A stretch of DNA of 64,000 nt from Bacteroidota bacterium (GTDB lineage Bacteria > Bacteroidota > Ignavibacteria > Ignavibacteriales > Ignavibacteriaceae), in NCBI GenBank assembly GCA_020161395.1, contig JAIUOE010000007.1, positions 1-64,000 on the forward strand, written 5' to 3'. Every line of letters starts with the position of its first letter. The stretch's first letter is position 1. Both the position numbers and the translations under genes were made by a program. A model generated the notes under the pieces. It was not told the DNA's origin, did no database searches, and saw only the letters and a program-made list of their open reading frames with translations. Shown in pieces: positions 34,698 through 49,025 of the stretch.

Positions 34698-34880
34698 ATG
34701 AAACAGAAAATAATTAAGCTATACGAAGATATCATCAAAGAGATGAAAAAAGTAACCTGGCCGACCCGGGAAGAGCTGAAGAGTTCCACTCAGGTAGTCG
34801 TAGCCTCGTCGCTTGTTTTTGCCGGTTTATGTTTCGTTATTGATAAAGGAATATCATTCCTTTTCAGCTTTTTGTATTAA
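34698..34880 (+). CDS. secE: Preprotein translocase subunit SecE
   Basis: Small inner-membrane subunit of the SecYEG channel, 60 residues, the short single-helix form. The conserved amphipathic segment EMKKVTWPTREEL (about 14-26) is followed by one transmembrane helix (about 34-57). It is cotranscribed with nusG, which begins 8 bases later. Confidence 0.95.
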   Translation: MKQKIIKLYEDIIKEMKKVTWPTREELKSSTQVVVASSLVFAGLCFVIDKGISFLFSFLY

Positions 34881-34888
34881 GGAGCAAA

Positions 34889-35422
34889 ATGGAACACAGA
34901 TGGTATGTATTGCAGACCCTTTCAGGTCATGAAGCCAAAGTAAAAGGCTTGATTGAGCTGGGAGTCCGTGATAATACAAAACTTGGTGAGAAGATATCTG
35001 AAGTATTGCTTCCCCAGGAAAAGGTTTACGAGGTAAAGGACGGTAAAAAGAAAAGCAAAATCAGAAGCTTTTTACCGGGCTATATTCTTATTTGTGTAGA
35101 TCTCGACGCTCAGGTTAAGGATTTTATAAACAACACACAGTCGGTTATAGGATTTTTAGGCGGTAAAAACCCCGCTCCTCTTCGCGATGATGAAGTAAAA
35201 AGAATTGTCGGCAGAGTGAAGCAGGAAGAGGATCTCGAAAGATTGGATACTGTATTCAGAACGGGAGATACAGTTAAGATTATTGATGGCCCGTTCAACA
35301 ACTTCTCGGGTTCAGTGGAAGAAGTAAATGAGGAGAGGATGAAAATAAAAGTTCTCGTCTCAATCTTCGGAAGAAAAACCCCGGTCGAAATCGATTTTGT
35401 GCAAGCAGAATTGGTACATTAA
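34889..35422 (+). CDS. nusG: Transcription termination/antitermination factor NusG
   Basis: NusG, 177 residues, binds RNA polymerase and links it to Rho and the ribosome. The NGN domain (WYVLQTLSGHEAKVKGLI, then SFLPGYILI) spans about 1-115. The KOW domain (GDTVKIIDGPFNNFSGSVEEV) spans about 125-175. GGAG lies seven bases before ATG. The gene order secE-nusG-rplK is the usual one. Confidence 0.97.
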   Translation: MEHRWYVLQTLSGHEAKVKGLIELGVRDNTKLGEKISEVLLPQEKVYEVKDGKKKSKIRSFLPGYILICVDLDAQVKDFINNTQSVIGFLGGKNPAPLRDDEVKRIVGRVKQEEDLERLDTVFRTGDTVKIIDGPFNNFSGSVEEVNEERMKIKVLVSIFGRKTPVEIDFVQAELVH

Positions 35423-35453
35423 AAAAAAACTTTATAATTAACAGGTCTATAAA

Positions 35454-35879
35454 ATGGCAAAAAAGATAACCGGATATATAAAACTCCAGATTCCCGCAGG
35501 AAAGGCAAACCCGTCTCCACCGGTAGGGCCAGCCTTAGGTCAAAAGGGCGTGAACATAATGGAGTTTTGTAAACAATTTAACGCCAGAACAGCCGGCCAG
35601 GATGGATTGATCATACCAGTTGTGATTACTGTCTTTTCCGACAAGTCGTTTACATTCATTACCAAAACCCCTCCGGCTGCAGTTCTTTTAATAAAAGCTG
35701 CAGGCTTAAAGGGAGGATCAGCCGAACCCAACAGAACCAAAGTAGCAAAAGTTACCAGGAAACAGGTTGAGGAAATCGCTCAATTAAAAATGCCCGATCT
35801 TAATGCTAACACACTCGAAGCAGCCGCATCAATGGTTGCCGGTACTGCCCGTAGCATGGGCATCACGGTTGAAGGATAA
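35454..35879 (+). CDS. rplK: 50S ribosomal protein L11
   Basis: L11, 141 residues, binds 23S rRNA at the GTPase centre. It carries [22 protein letters not shown] near the N-terminus (about 22-43) with the proline-rich hinge, and the C-terminal rRNA-binding part ending in [12 protein letters not shown]. It is 11 bases upstream of rplA. Confidence 0.98.
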   Translation: MAKKITGYIKLQIPAGKANPSPPVGPALGQKGVNIMEFCKQFNARTAGQDGLIIPVVITVFSDKSFTFITKTPPAAVLLIKAAGLKGGSAEPNRTKVAKVTRKQVEEIAQLKMPDLNANTLEAAASMVAGTARSMGITVEG

Positions 35880-35890
35880 GGAAGCTGAAA

Positions 35891-36583
35891 ATGAAAATAT
35901 CAAAAAGATACAAATCAGTATTGGCGAAAGTCAATGTAGATAAAGAATACACAGTTGCTCAGGCAATTGATGTTCTTAAAGGTGCATCAAATGTAAAATT
36001 TGTTGAATCACTTGAATGTGCACTCCGTCTCGGTGTCGATCCAAGACACGCAGACCAGATGGTTAGAGGCACCGTATCACTTCCGCACGGAACAGGTAAA
36101 ACTGTGAAGGTGCTTGTTGTGGCACAAGGTCCAAAGATTCAGGAGGCACTTGATGCAGGTGCCGAGTATGCAGGTTTCCAGGAATACCTCACAGCGATCG
36201 AGAAAAATGAAGTTCCCGATGTTGATGTGGTAATCGCTACCCCTGATGTTATGGGACAGCTTGGAAAATTCGGTAAGATACTCGGACCAAAAGGTCTCAT
36301 GCCTAACCCAAAAAGCGGTACAGTTACCATGGATGTAGCAAAAGCCGTAAAGGAAGTGAAGGCAGGAAAGATCGATTTCAGAGTTAACAAACAGGGTATC
36401 ATTCATGCTGCGGTTGGAAAATTAAATTTTACCACCGAACAACTTGAAGAAAATGCCAAAGCACTGATCAATCAGGTTAACAAACTGAAACCTGCAGCAG
36501 CCAAAGGTACCTACATGAAGAGTGTATTTCTCTCTTCAACGATGGGTCCCGGCTTAAAGATAGCAAAAGAAGAACTTAATTAA
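35891..36583 (+). CDS. rplA: 50S ribosomal protein L1
   Basis: L1, 230 residues, forms the mobile L1 stalk at the ribosomal E site and in many bacteria represses its own L11-L1 mRNA. Hallmarks are GTVSLPHGTGKTVKV (about 60-74), ILGPKGLMPNPKSGTV (about 130-145), and GKIDFRVNKQGIIHAAVGK (about 157-175). Confidence 0.98.
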   Translation: MKISKRYKSVLAKVNVDKEYTVAQAIDVLKGASNVKFVESLECALRLGVDPRHADQMVRGTVSLPHGTGKTVKVLVVAQGPKIQEALDAGAEYAGFQEYLTAIEKNEVPDVDVVIATPDVMGQLGKFGKILGPKGLMPNPKSGTVTMDVAKAVKEVKAGKIDFRVNKQGIIHAAVGKLNFTTEQLEENAKALINQVNKLKPAAAKGTYMKSVFLSSTMGPGLKIAKEELN

Positions 36584-36616
36584 AGTTTATTACGCACAAA
36601 CAAAACGAACTGCTTC

Positions 36617-36633
36617 TATACCGACGAGGTATA
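36617..36633 (+). promoter_or_regulatory. Hairpin in rplJ leader
   Basis: TATACC, loop GACGA, GGTATA: a perfect 6-bp stem in the 72-base spacer before rplJ, 22 bases from the start codon. The place is where L10 leader structures, bound by L10-L12 for feedback, usually lie. Only this element is recognised. Confidence 0.45.
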
Positions 36634-36655
36634 AACAAACTGATTCGGGAGTTAA

Positions 36656-37177
36656 ATGAACAGAGAACAAAAAGGTGAAGTCATTGCGGAAATCGTAGAG
36701 CTTCTAAACGATTCTACCGCTATATATCTTACTGACTACACCGGAGTTGATGTGGCTCAGATCTCCAAACTCAGAAATGAGTTCAGGAAAGAGGGCGTTG
36801 TATATAAGGTTATTAAAAACACCTTGTTCAAACGCGCTCTTGTAGAGTCAGGAAAATATCCCAAACTTGCTGAGAACATGGTCGGAATGACAGGATTTGT
36901 ATTCGCTTTCGATAATCCTGTAGCACCTGCCAAGATCATCAAAAAATTCAATGATGATACTCAGAAATTCGGGTTAAAAGCCTGTTACATCGAGACACAG
37001 TACTATTCCGGCGAACAGTTGGATGTGTTGGCAAAACTGCCGACAAAGGCAGAAATTATAGCAGGTATTCTTGGCAGCATCAATGCGCCTGCTTCAGGTA
37101 TCGTTGGCACACTCAATGCGGTCATGAGAGACCTCGTTAGCGTTATCGATGAAATTGCCAAAAAGAAAGCTGCATAA
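36656..37177 (+). CDS. rplJ: 50S ribosomal protein L10
   Basis: L10, 173 residues, anchors the L7/L12 dimers to the ribosome stalk base. It shows the conserved YLTDYTGVDVAQISKLRNEFR (about 24-44) and VIKNTLFKRAL. The C-terminal helix (SGIVGTLNAVMRDLVSVIDEIA) is where L7/L12 binds. CGGGAG lies just before ATG. Confidence 0.97.
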   Translation: MNREQKGEVIAEIVELLNDSTAIYLTDYTGVDVAQISKLRNEFRKEGVVYKVIKNTLFKRALVESGKYPKLAENMVGMTGFVFAFDNPVAPAKIIKKFNDDTQKFGLKACYIETQYYSGEQLDVLAKLPTKAEIIAGILGSINAPASGIVGTLNAVMRDLVSVIDEIAKKKAA

Positions 37178-37212
37178 TTTTTTAGAAAAAATTTAAAAAT
37201 GGAGAACTAAAG

Positions 37213-37590
37213 ATGTCAGAGAAAGTATCTCAGTTAGTAGAATTAATCAAAGCTTTAACCCTTGTTGAAGCTGCTGAATTGAAGAAAGCACTCGAAGATG
37301 AATTCGGTGTTACCGCTGCCGCCCCTGTAGTTATGGGTGCTGCTGCTCCAGCCGAAGCCGCTGCTGTGGTTGAAGAGAAAACAGAATTCGATGTTATTCT
37401 TGCAGAAGCAGGCGCTAACAAGATTGGTGTTATCAAAGTTGTTAGAGCTCACACAGGATTAGGTTTGAAAGAAGCTAAAGACCTCGTGGAAGCAGCTCCA
37501 AAGCCGGTTAAAGAACAGGTTTCAAAAGACGAAGCTGAAAAAGTCAAAAAAGAGCTTGAAGAAGCCGGTGCAAAGGTAGAATTAAAGTAA
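37213..37590 (+). CDS. rplL: 50S ribosomal protein L7/L12
   Basis: L7/L12, 125 residues, stalk protein that recruits translation GTPases. Residues 1-33 are the dimerisation domain, an alanine-rich hinge spans about 35-55, and the C-terminal domain includes [21 protein letters not shown] (about 70-90). It is followed by a strong hairpin before rpoB. Confidence 0.98.
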   Translation: MSEKVSQLVELIKALTLVEAAELKKALEDEFGVTAAAPVVMGAAAPAEAAAVVEEKTEFDVILAEAGANKIGVIKVVRAHTGLGLKEAKDLVEAAPKPVKEQVSKDEAEKVKKELEEAGAKVELK

Positions 37591-37627
37591 TTTATCAATT
37601 TACTTTTATTCCTTAACCTGATTTTTG

Positions 37628-37668
37628 AGTGATAAGACGATAATCATCGTCTTATCGCTTTTTATTAT
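37628..37668 (+). terminator. Attenuator-like terminator between rplL and rpoB
   Basis: GATAAGACGAT (37631-37641) pairs perfectly with ATCGTCTTATC (37646-37656) around a 4-base loop AATC, extendable by three more pairs including one G-T. TTTTTATTATTT follows. It would set the ratio of ribosomal protein to polymerase transcripts, as the rplL-rpoB attenuator does in E. coli. Confidence 0.8.
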
Positions 37669-37728
37669 TTATGTTCAGATCATGATTGCTAGCAGACGAT
37701 TTGACAAAACAACTTTGAGGTTATTCAA

Positions 37729-41505
<3,777 letters not shown>

Positions 41506-41546
41506 TTAAATAATTTGCAAACAGATACTCGGAAGGAGTTTTTTAT

Positions 41547-44500
41547 ATGTCATTAAGATTGCCGGAAAATGTAATAAAAGATGTTAATTCTATTACTATT
41601 ACATTGGCGAGCCCCGATGATATACTTGATAGATCCCATGGCGAGGTAACGAAACCTGAAACCATAAATTATAGATCGTTCAGACCTGAAAAGGACGGGC
41701 TTTTCTGTGAGAAAATTTTCGGGCCCACGCGTGACTGGGAGTGTTACTGTGGCAAGTATAAAAGGATCAGATACAAAGGTATCATCTGCGACAGATGCGG
41801 TGTTGAGGTTACTCAGAAGAGTGTACGAAGAGAAAGAATGGGCCATATAGGTCTTGCCGTTCCCGTAGTACATATCTGGTTCTTCAAATCGCTGCCATCG
41901 AAAATTGGAAATCTTTTGGGCTTCAGCTCAAAGGAACTTGAAAAAATAGTTTATTATGAGTCTTATGTAGTTATGAATCCGGGACCAACAGGTCTCAGGG
42001 TAAACGATCTCATAACCGAGGATCAGTATTCAGAAATCCAGAAATCATTACCTGTTGGAAATGATAAACTGGCTGATAATGACCCGAATAAATTTTATGC
42101 CAAAATAGGCGGGGAAGCAATCCGCGAGCTTCTGAAGAACCTCAATGTAGAGGAGAAATTCTATGAACTCAAAGATCAGCTCAGCCGCGAAGGCTCACAG
42201 CAGAAAAAAGAAGAATTACTTAAGAGACTTAGAGTAATTGAAGCTTTCCGTACGAAGGAAGACAAACTTGAGAACAAACCTGAATGGATGGTTCTCAACT
42301 ACATTCCTGTGATTCCACCCGAGTTGCGACCTTTGGTTCCCCTCGAAGGTGGAAGGTTTGCCACAAGTGATCTCAACGATCTCTACAGAAGAGTAATCAT
42401 TCGTAACAACCGTCTCAAGAGATTGATTGACATTAAGGCTCCCGAAGTAATTCTCAGAAATGAGAAAAGAATGCTTCAGGAAGCTGTTGATGCCCTCTTC
42501 GACAACTCAAGACGCGGTTCTGCGGTAAGAAGTGATAACAACAGACCGTTAAAATCGTTGAGCGACATGCTCAAAGGTAAACAGGGTCGTTTCCGCCAGA
42601 ACCTCCTCGGAAAAAGAGTTGACTACTCCGGCAGATCGGTTATCGTTGTGGGTCCTGAACTGAAACTTCATCAGTGCGGTCTCCCTAAAGACATGGCGTA
42701 CGAACTTTTCAAACCTCTTATCATCAGGAAGCTGATCGAGAGAGGGCACAACAAAACCGTTAAGAGTGCCAAGAAGGTAGTCGAGAGAAAAGATCCAATT
42801 ATTTGGGAAATTCTCGAAAAAATTATCGACGGACATCCAGTGATGCTGAACCGTGCTCCCACGCTTCACCGTCTTGGTATCCAGGCATTCCAGCCAAAAC
42901 TCATCGATGAGAAAGCCATCAGGCTCCATCCGATGGTTTGTACCGCTTTTAACGCGGATTTTGACGGTGATCAGATGGCTGTGCATGTGCCTCTTTCAGA
43001 TGAAGCCAAGCTTGAAGCACAACTTCTTATGCTTTCGAGCCACAACATCCTTTCTCCACAGAACGGAAGCCCGATTGTTGTTCCTACACAGGATATCGTA
43101 TTGGGTGTTTACTATCTGACCAAAAAGAAAGATGGCGATCTCGGCGAAGGAATGGTTTTCAGCAATGATGAAGAGGTGGAAATAGCCTATAACAACAAAG
43201 TAGTCGGTCTCCATGCCAAGATCAAGGTAAGAATTGACGGCAAAATGATCGAAACCACTGTTGGAAGGGTTATCTTCAACAAAATTGTTCCCAAAGAAAT
43301 GGGATTCTATAACCAGTTGCTCGTGAAGAAATCATTCGGTGCATTCGTAAACCTTATGTTCATGAGGCTTGGAAATAAAGTAACTGCCAGGTTCCTCGAT
43401 GATTTGAAAGATCTCGGTTTCACATTCGCCATGAAGGGTGGACTTTCCATCTCCTTTAGTGATCTTGTGGTTCCCGCAGAAAAAGAATCGATTATCGGCG
43501 AAGCCAACAGAAAAGTTGAGCAGGTACTTAACGAACATGAAAACGGTTTTATCACAGATACCGAGAGATACAACAAGATCATCGATATCTGGACACACGC
43601 AACCAATGATGTTGGCAAGGTTCTTATGGAGAAACTCAGAGAATCGAACCAGGGATTCAACCCCATTCACATGATGGTTGACTCGGGTGCGAGAGGTTCT
43701 TCGGAACAGGTTCGCCAGCTTGCAGGTATGCGTGGTCTTATGATGAAACCTCAGAAATCACTTACCGGTCAGGCAGGTGAAATTATCGAGAACCCGATCA
43801 TAGCCAACTTCAAAGAAGGTCTTTCGGTACTCGAATACTTCATCTCCACTCACGGTGCCCGTAAAGGTCTTGCAGATACAGCTCTTAAAACAGCAGATGC
43901 CGGTTACCTTACGAGAAGGCTCGTGGATGTTGCCCAGGATGTGATTATCACCCAGATTGACTGCGGTACCATTCTTGGTATCGAAATCTCCGCTCTTAAA
44001 GAAGCCGGAGAAGAACGCGAACCGCTCACCGAGAGAATTGTCGGTAGAGTTGCCCAGGGCGATATTTACGATCCAAGAACCGATGAACTGATTTGTGAAA
44101 ACGGTTTAATGATTACAGAAGAAATCGCCGCCGTCATCGAAGACGCCGGACTCGATTCTGTCTATATCAGAACAGTACTTACATGTGAAGCTAAACATGG
44201 TGTCTGCGCCCATTGTTATGGAAGAAACCTTACAAACGGCAAACTCGTTGAAATTGGTGAAGCTGTGGGCGTTATTGCTGCACAGTCAATCGGTGAACCG
44301 GGTACACAGCTTACACTCAGAACTTTCCACCTTGGTGGTACCTCTGCCCGTATTGCGACACAATCACAGGTTGATACACCTGTTGAAGGTATTGTAAGAT
44401 ACAACAGAGTAACATTTGTTGAGAAAGATTCAATCTTCGGAAAAGTAAAAGTGGTTACCGGACGAAGAGGAATCGTTGAAATAGTTGACAATAATGAAAT

Positions 44501-45788
44501 TCTTCTCAGGAAGTTTGATGTTCCCTACGGTGCAGAACTGCTCGTGGATGAAAATCAAAAGGTAAGGAAAAAACAACCCCTTTACTACCATGATCCTTAT
44601 AATGCTCTGATTCTTTCAGATATCACCGGTGTAATCAAGTTTGTCGATCTTATCGATAAATTTACATACGAGCAGATTACTGATGATCAGACAGGCCATG
44701 TTCAGAAGGTTGTGATCGAACCTAAGGACAAATCTCTCTCACCATCCATCGTTGTAGAAAACGCTGATGGCGAAAAGAGATCGTTCAACATCCCTGCAAA
44801 AGCCTTCCTCTCTGTCGAAGAGGGTCAGGAAATACCTGCAGGTACAATTCTTGCCAAGATAGCCAAGCAGGCTTCGAAGACACGGGATATCACCGGTGGT
44901 CTTCCAAGAGTAACCGAGCTGTTTGAAGCAAGAAATCCGCAGGATCCTGCAATCATCGCAGATATCGAAGGTGTTGTATCGTTCGGTGCGAAGAGAAAAG
45001 GTACCCGTGAGATTATCGTAACCGCTGTTGACAAGTCTGACGAGAAGAAATACAATGTACAGATTAGTAAACACACACTCGTGCAGGAAGGTGATGAAAT
45101 ACCTGCCGGCGAGAAGATTATAGATGGTCCGGTTGATCCGCATGACATCTTGAGAATCAAAGGTACAAACGCAGTACAGGAATACCTCGTAAACGAAATA
45201 CAGGAAGTGTATCGTTTGCAGGGTGTTAAGATCAACGACAAGCATATCGAGGTAATTGTGCGTCAGATGCTTCAGAAGATCAAAGTTGTGCAGCCGGGTG
45301 ACACCAGATTCCTCGAGGAGGATGTTGTTGACAAAGCCGAGTTTATGGAAGAGAACGAAAAAATGATCGAGTCAGTTATTGTAACCGACGCCGGTGGTTC
45401 TATTCTTAAACCCGGACAGCTCATCTCCAGAAAGAAGTTGTCTGAGATTAATCTGGAACTCAAAAAGAGAAGCAAACCGGAAATTCAGTATCGTGACGCT
45501 GAACAGGCTACTTTCGATCACATGTTGCTCGGAATTACCAGAGCCGCGCTCGAAACTGAAAGTTTTATCTCTGCCGCTTCATTCCAGGAAACCACAAAAG
45601 TACTGGCAAACGCAGCGATTCAGGCGAAGAGAGACACCCTTAGAGGATTAAAAGAGAATGTTGTAATGGGTCGTCTTATTCCGGCCGGAACAGGATTGAG
45701 AAAATACCGTTCACTCATCGTAAGAGATGAGGATGAAATGGCAATGGAAGCTTTGGAGAACGAAGCAGCCAAAATACCTTCAATCTGA
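41547..45788 (+). CDS. rpoC: DNA-directed RNA polymerase beta' subunit
   Basis: RpoC, 1413 residues. The N-terminal zinc site has four cysteines (CYCGKYK...CDRCGV, about 67-85). The catalytic [12 protein letters not shown], with three Asp, lies near 468-479. The bridge-helix/trigger-loop region ([19 protein letters not shown]) and the second zinc site ([13 protein letters not shown], about 880) are present. AAGGAG lies 10 bases before ATG. A row of hairpins follows the stop. Confidence 0.98.
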   Translation: MSLRLPENVIKDVNSITITLASPDDILDRSHGEVTKPETINYRSFRPEKDGLFCEKIFGPTRDWECYCGKYKRIRYKGIICDRCGVEVTQKSVRRERMGHIGLAVPVVHIWFFKSLPSKIGNLLGFSSKELEKIVYYESYVVMNPGPTGLRVNDLITEDQYSEIQKSLPVGNDKLADNDPNKFYAKIGGEAIRELLKNLNVEEKFYELKDQLSREGSQQKKEELLKRLRVIEAFRTKEDKLENKPEWMVLNYIPVIPPELRPLVPLEGGRFATSDLNDLYRRVIIRNNRLKRLIDIKAPEVILRNEKRMLQEAVDALFDNSRRGSAVRSDNNRPLKSLSDMLKGKQGRFRQNLLGKRVDYSGRSVIVVGPELKLHQCGLPKDMAYELFKPLIIRKLIERGHNKTVKSAKKVVERKDPIIWEILEKIIDGHPVMLNRAPTLHRLGIQAFQPKLIDEKAIRLHPMVCTAFNADFDGDQMAVHVPLSDEAKLEAQLLMLSSHNILSPQNGSPIVVPTQDIVLGVYYLTKKKDGDLGEGMVFSNDEEVEIAYNNKVVGLHAKIKVRIDGKMIETTVGRVIFNKIVPKEMGFYNQLLVKKSFGAFVNLMFMRLGNKVTARFLDDLKDLGFTFAMKGGLSISFSDLVVPAEKESIIGEANRKVEQVLNEHENGFITDTERYNKIIDIWTHATNDVGKVLMEKLRESNQGFNPIHMMVDSGARGSSEQVRQLAGMRGLMMKPQKSLTGQAGEIIENPIIANFKEGLSVLEYFISTHGARKGLADTALKTADAGYLTRRLVDVAQDVIITQIDCGTILGIEISALKEAGEEREPLTERIVGRVAQGDIYDPRTDELICENGLMITEEIAAVIEDAGLDSVYIRTVLTCEAKHGVCAHCYGRNLTNGKLVEIGEAVGVIAAQSIGEPGTQLTLRTFHLGGTSARIATQSQVDTPVEGIVRYNRVTFVEKDSIFGKVKVVTGRRGIVEIVDNNEILLRKFDVPYGAELLVDENQKVRKKQPLYYHDPYNALILSDITGVIKFVDLIDKFTYEQITDDQTGHVQKVVIEPKDKSLSPSIVVENADGEKRSFNIPAKAFLSVEEGQEIPAGTILAKIAKQASKTRDITGGLPRVTELFEARNPQDPAIIADIEGVVSFGAKRKGTREIIVTAVDKSDEKKYNVQISKHTLVQEGDEIPAGEKIIDGPVDPHDILRIKGTNAVQEYLVNEIQEVYRLQGVKINDKHIEVIVRQMLQKIKVVQPGDTRFLEEDVVDKAEFMEENEKMIESVIVTDAGGSILKPGQLISRKKLSEINLELKKRSKPEIQYRDAEQATFDHMLLGITRAALETESFISAASFQETTKVLANAAIQAKRDTLRGLKENVVMGRLIPAGTGLRKYRSLIVRDEDEMAMEALENEAAKIPSI

Positions 45789-45801
45789 CATATTTTTAAG
45801 G

Positions 45802-45823
45802 GTCCCCGGAATGGATCGGGGAC
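45802..45823 (+). other. First of two matching hairpins after rpoC
   Basis: GTCCCCG (45802-45808) pairs with CGGGGAC (45817-45823), loop GAATGGAT. The next hairpin has the same loop. No T run follows, so it is not an ordinary terminator. Confidence 0.65.
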
Positions 45824-45841
45824 TCCCTCCTTTACTGATAC

Positions 45842-45861
45842 CCCTCGGAATGGATCGAGGG
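45842..45861 (+). other. Second matching hairpin after rpoC
   Basis: CCCTCG (45842-45847) pairs with CGAGGG (45856-45861), with the identical 8-base loop GAATGGAT. Compared with the first copy, two stem pairs differ and both stay paired (C-G to T-A, and T-A to C-G), which supports selection on the RNA fold. Confidence 0.65.
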
Positions 45862-45865
45862 TGTT

Positions 45866-45886
45866 GCTTCTGAGCAATTCAGAAGC
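45866..45886 (+). terminator. Third hairpin after rpoC
   Basis: GCTTCTGA (45866-45873) pairs with TCAGAAGC (45879-45886), loop GCAAT. The region then becomes AT-rich (CATAAAATAGTTTTATTTTTT), so termination some bases downstream is possible. Confidence 0.5.
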
Positions 45887-45925
45887 CATAAAATAGTTTT
45901 ATTTTTTAAAGTCAAGTGAAAAACC

Positions 45926-45956
45926 TTGACAATTAATTTATTTTATCCTATATTTG
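45926..45956 (+). promoter_or_regulatory. Promoter of the rpsL (str) operon
   Basis: TTGACA (45926-45931), 17 bases, then TATATTTG (45949-45956). The downstream box is an exact TAnnTTTG, the -7 element of Bacteroidota, and the upstream box also fits the general sigma-70 type. It lies 44 bases before the rpsL start. Confidence 0.75.
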
Positions 45957-46000
45957 AAGTCTGAATTTTTTTAAGTTTTGGACAAAATCAGGAGTTCATT

Positions 46001-46387
46001 TTGCCTACAATCAATCAGTTGGTGAGGAAAGGTCGTAAGATCGTGCTTTCAAAAAATAAAGCACCGGCCCTTTCTGCCTGTCCTCAAAAAAGAGGGGTTT
46101 GCACCAGAGTTTACACAACAACTCCGAAGAAACCAAACTCGGCATTACGCAAAGTTGCGAGAGTTAGACTAACTAACCACATAGAAGTCTCAGCCTATAT
46201 ACCCGGCGAAGGCCACAATTTGCAAGAGCACTCGATCGTTTTGATCAGGGGCGGCAGGGTTAAAGACCTTCCCGGTGTCAGGTATCACATCATTAGAGGA
46301 ACGCTCGATTCCAATGGTGTATCTGACAGAAAACAGGGAAGATCCAAGTACGGAGCCAAGAGGCCCAAACAACAAAAAGGCAAGTAA
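46001..46387 (+). CDS. rpsL: 30S ribosomal protein S12
   Basis: S12, 128 residues, part of the decoding centre. [16 protein letters not shown] carries the lysine at the streptomycin site (K42/K43), and [13 protein letters not shown] the second (K88 region); both are wild type, predicting sensitivity. Start is TTG with AGGAG six bases upstream; [11 protein letters not shown] follows directly as in relatives. Confidence 0.97.
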   Translation: MPTINQLVRKGRKIVLSKNKAPALSACPQKRGVCTRVYTTTPKKPNSALRKVARVRLTNHIEVSAYIPGEGHNLQEHSIVLIRGGRVKDLPGVRYHIIRGTLDSNGVSDRKQGRSKYGAKRPKQQKGK

Positions 46388-46393
46388 TCAGTT

Positions 46394-46861
46394 ATGAGAA
46401 AAAAGAGAGCACCAAAAAGATATATAAAACCAGATCCAAGATTCGGTGATCATTCGCTGGCTAAATTCATAAATGCAATTATGGAAGATGGTCACAAGGA
46501 AACCGCAAGAACTCTGGTATATGATGCTTTTACAATAGTTGAAGAAAAAACTTCGAAACCGGGAATTGAAATCTTCAAAAAGGCGATTCAGAATTGCCAG
46601 CCCGTAATTGAAGTGCGCAGCCGCAGAGTCGGTGGAGCTACCTATCAGGTTCCGATGGAAGTCCGCCCTGAAAGAAGAATGGCTCTTGCTATCAGATGGA
46701 TAAAAAAATATGCAACTGACAGAAAAGACAAATCGATGGCAACAAAGCTCGCAAACGAGTTTATTGATGCATCGAACAATCAGGGCAACGCAATAAAGAA
46801 AAAAGATGATACCCACAGAATGGCCGAAGCCAACAAGGCTTTCGCTCACTTCAAGTGGTAG
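46394..46861 (+). CDS. rpsG: 30S ribosomal protein S7
   Basis: S7, 155 residues, starts assembly of the 30S head and contacts the E-site tRNA. Family segments are FINAIMEDGHKETAR (about 24-38), RRVGGATYQVPMEVRPERR (about 78-96), and ANEFIDASNNQGNAIKKKDDTHRMAEANKAF near the end. It begins 6 bases after rpsL. Confidence 0.97.
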   Translation: MRKKRAPKRYIKPDPRFGDHSLAKFINAIMEDGHKETARTLVYDAFTIVEEKTSKPGIEIFKKAIQNCQPVIEVRSRRVGGATYQVPMEVRPERRMALAIRWIKKYATDRKDKSMATKLANEFIDASNNQGNAIKKKDDTHRMAEANKAFAHFKW

Positions 46862-46886
46862 TGATTAAAAAGTAACAGAATAGATA

Positions 46887-48986
46887 ATGAGCAAAAAGAC
46901 ACCTATAGATAGAGTTCGTAATATCGGAATCATGGCACACATTGATGCCGGTAAAACGACAACGACTGAAAGGATACTGTATTATACAGGCCGTTTGCAC
47001 CGGATCGGCGAAGTACATGATGGTGCTGCGACTATGGACTGGATGGAACAGGAAAAGGAAAGAGGCATTACCATCACAAGTGCTGCAACCACATGTTTAT
47101 GGAATGACCACCAAATAAATATTATTGATACCCCCGGGCATGTCGACTTCACAGTTGAAGTTGAGAGATCGCTCAGAGTACTTGATGGAGCAATAGCTCT
47201 GTTTTGTGCTGTAGGCGGAGTTGAACCACAGTCTGAGACTGTGTGGAGACAAGCTGATAAATATGGTGTTCCAAGAATCGCATTCATCAACAAGATGGAC
47301 AGAATTGGCGCCGATTTTTACAACGCACTCGAAATGATTCGTGAACGGCTCGGAGCAAACGCCATTCCACTGGCTCTGCCTATCGGTGCCGGAGATATCT
47401 TCGCAGGGGTAATTGATCTTATTGAATTCAAAGCCATAATGTATCATGATGATTCACTTGGAAAAGAATTCGATATCATCGAGATTCCTAAAGATCTTAT
47501 AGAGATTGCACAGAAATACAGAACCGAGATGCTTGAGGCTGTCTCTGATGTCGATGATACCCTTTTGGTTAAATACCTTGACGGGGAAGAGATATCAGCC
47601 GCTGAAATAAGAACGGTTCTCAGAAAAGCTACAATTGATAATGTTATTATACCGGTTTTGTGCGGTGCCTCCTTCAAGAACAAAGGCATTCAGATGCTTC
47701 TTGATTCGGTAATCGATTTTCTGCCGTCACCAAAAGATGCAGCCAAGATTGAAGCCCACCACATCGGCATTAATGACCAGGTAACAAGAAATGTTACCGA
47801 AGACGAGAAGTTTACAGCGCTTGCATTCAAGATCATGAACGATCCTTATGTAGGAAAGCTGACCTTCTTCAGAGTTTATACAGGTAAACTTGAAGCCGGA
47901 TCGTATGTTTATAACTCCGTATCCGGGAAAAAAGAAAGAATCAGCCGTTTGTTGCAGATGCATGCCAACCACCGTGAGGAAATTACACAGGTAAGGGCAG
48001 GCGACATTGGAGCAGCAGTCGGGCTTAAGTTTACAAGAACCGGTGATACCCTTTGCAGTGAAGATGATCCTGTGGTTCTTGAAAGAATGGTATTCCCTGA
48101 ACCTGTAATTCAGATTGCCATTGAGCCCAAAACAAAAGCTGATCAGGATAGACTTTCTGAATCTCTTTCAAAACTCGCTGATGAAGATCCGACCTTCAGA
48201 GTCCATGTTGACGAAGAAACAGGACAGACCATCATCGCCGGCATGGGTGAGCTCCATTTGGAGATTATCGTTGACCGTCTTAGAAGAGAATTCAAAGTTG
48301 ACGCAAATGTAGGCAAGCCACAAGTGGCTTACAGAGAGACTATTACTGAAAGTGTTGAAGCTGAAGGTAAATTTGTTAAGCAGTCCGGTGGTAGAGGTAA
48401 ATTCGGTCATGTATGGCTCGAAGTCAGCCCCAACGAACCCGGCAAAGGTTTCGAATTTATCAACGGTATCGTCGGTGGAGTTGTTCCTAAAGAGTATATC
48501 CCTGCAGTTTCTGCCGGTGTTCAGGAAGCAATGCGTAATGGTGTTGTCGCCGGATATCCAATGGTAGATATAAAGGTGAGACTTTTTGACGGCTCATATC
48601 ACGATGTCGATTCCGATGAAATATCATTCAAGGTAGCCGGTTCGATGGGCTTCCAGATTGCAGCTAAAAAAGCCAAACCTGTTATATTGGAACCAATAGT
48701 AGCGGTTGAAGTGGTTTCTCCCGAAGAATATCTCGGAGATGTCATGGGCGATCTGAACTCGAGAAGGGGAAGAATCGAAGGATTCTCAGCCAGAAAAGAT
48801 GCTCAGGTAATCAAGGCTAAAGTTCCTCTTTCGGAAATGTTCGGCTATGCAACAGTTCTCAGGTCGATGACCCAGGGACGCGCAATATACACTATGCAGT
48901 TCTCGCACTATTCTGATGTGCCTAAATCAATTGCTGAAGAGATATCGGAAAAATCTTCCGGTAGAAGATCAGCTTCAACTGTCTGA
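46887..48986 (+). CDS. fusA: Translation elongation factor G
   Basis: EF-G, 699 residues, the translocation GTPase. G1 [13 protein letters not shown] (about 17-29), switch [14 protein letters not shown]3 DTPGHVDF (about 82-89), and G4 NKMDRIGAD (about 136) are followed by domain IV with [15 protein letters not shown] and domain V with [23 protein letters not shown]. All features fit the main bacterial form. Confidence 0.98.
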   Translation: MSKKTPIDRVRNIGIMAHIDAGKTTTTERILYYTGRLHRIGEVHDGAATMDWMEQEKERGITITSAATTCLWNDHQINIIDTPGHVDFTVEVERSLRVLDGAIALFCAVGGVEPQSETVWRQADKYGVPRIAFINKMDRIGADFYNALEMIRERLGANAIPLALPIGAGDIFAGVIDLIEFKAIMYHDDSLGKEFDIIEIPKDLIEIAQKYRTEMLEAVSDVDDTLLVKYLDGEEISAAEIRTVLRKATIDNVIIPVLCGASFKNKGIQMLLDSVIDFLPSPKDAAKIEAHHIGINDQVTRNVTEDEKFTALAFKIMNDPYVGKLTFFRVYTGKLEAGSYVYNSVSGKKERISRLLQMHANHREEITQVRAGDIGAAVGLKFTRTGDTLCSEDDPVVLERMVFPEPVIQIAIEPKTKADQDRLSESLSKLADEDPTFRVHVDEETGQTIIAGMGELHLEIIVDRLRREFKVDANVGKPQVAYRETITESVEAEGKFVKQSGGRGKFGHVWLEVSPNEPGKGFEFINGIVGGVVPKEYIPAVSAGVQEAMRNGVVAGYPMVDIKVRLFDGSYHDVDSDEISFKVAGSMGFQIAAKKAKPVILEPIVAVEVVSPEEYLGDVMGDLNSRRGRIEGFSARKDAQVIKAKVPLSEMFGYATVLRSMTQGRAIYTMQFSHYSDVPKSIAEEISEKSSGRRSASTV

Positions 48987-49025
48987 TAATTAAACCAAGC
49001 AGAAAAATTAATAGGAGATAAGCAG

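Noticed and set aside
37701-37706. TTGACA just before rpoB as a promoter
   Set aside because: Only 22 bases separate it from the start codon, and no -10 or -7 box fits with proper spacing; the adjoining TTGAGG serves as the ribosome site.
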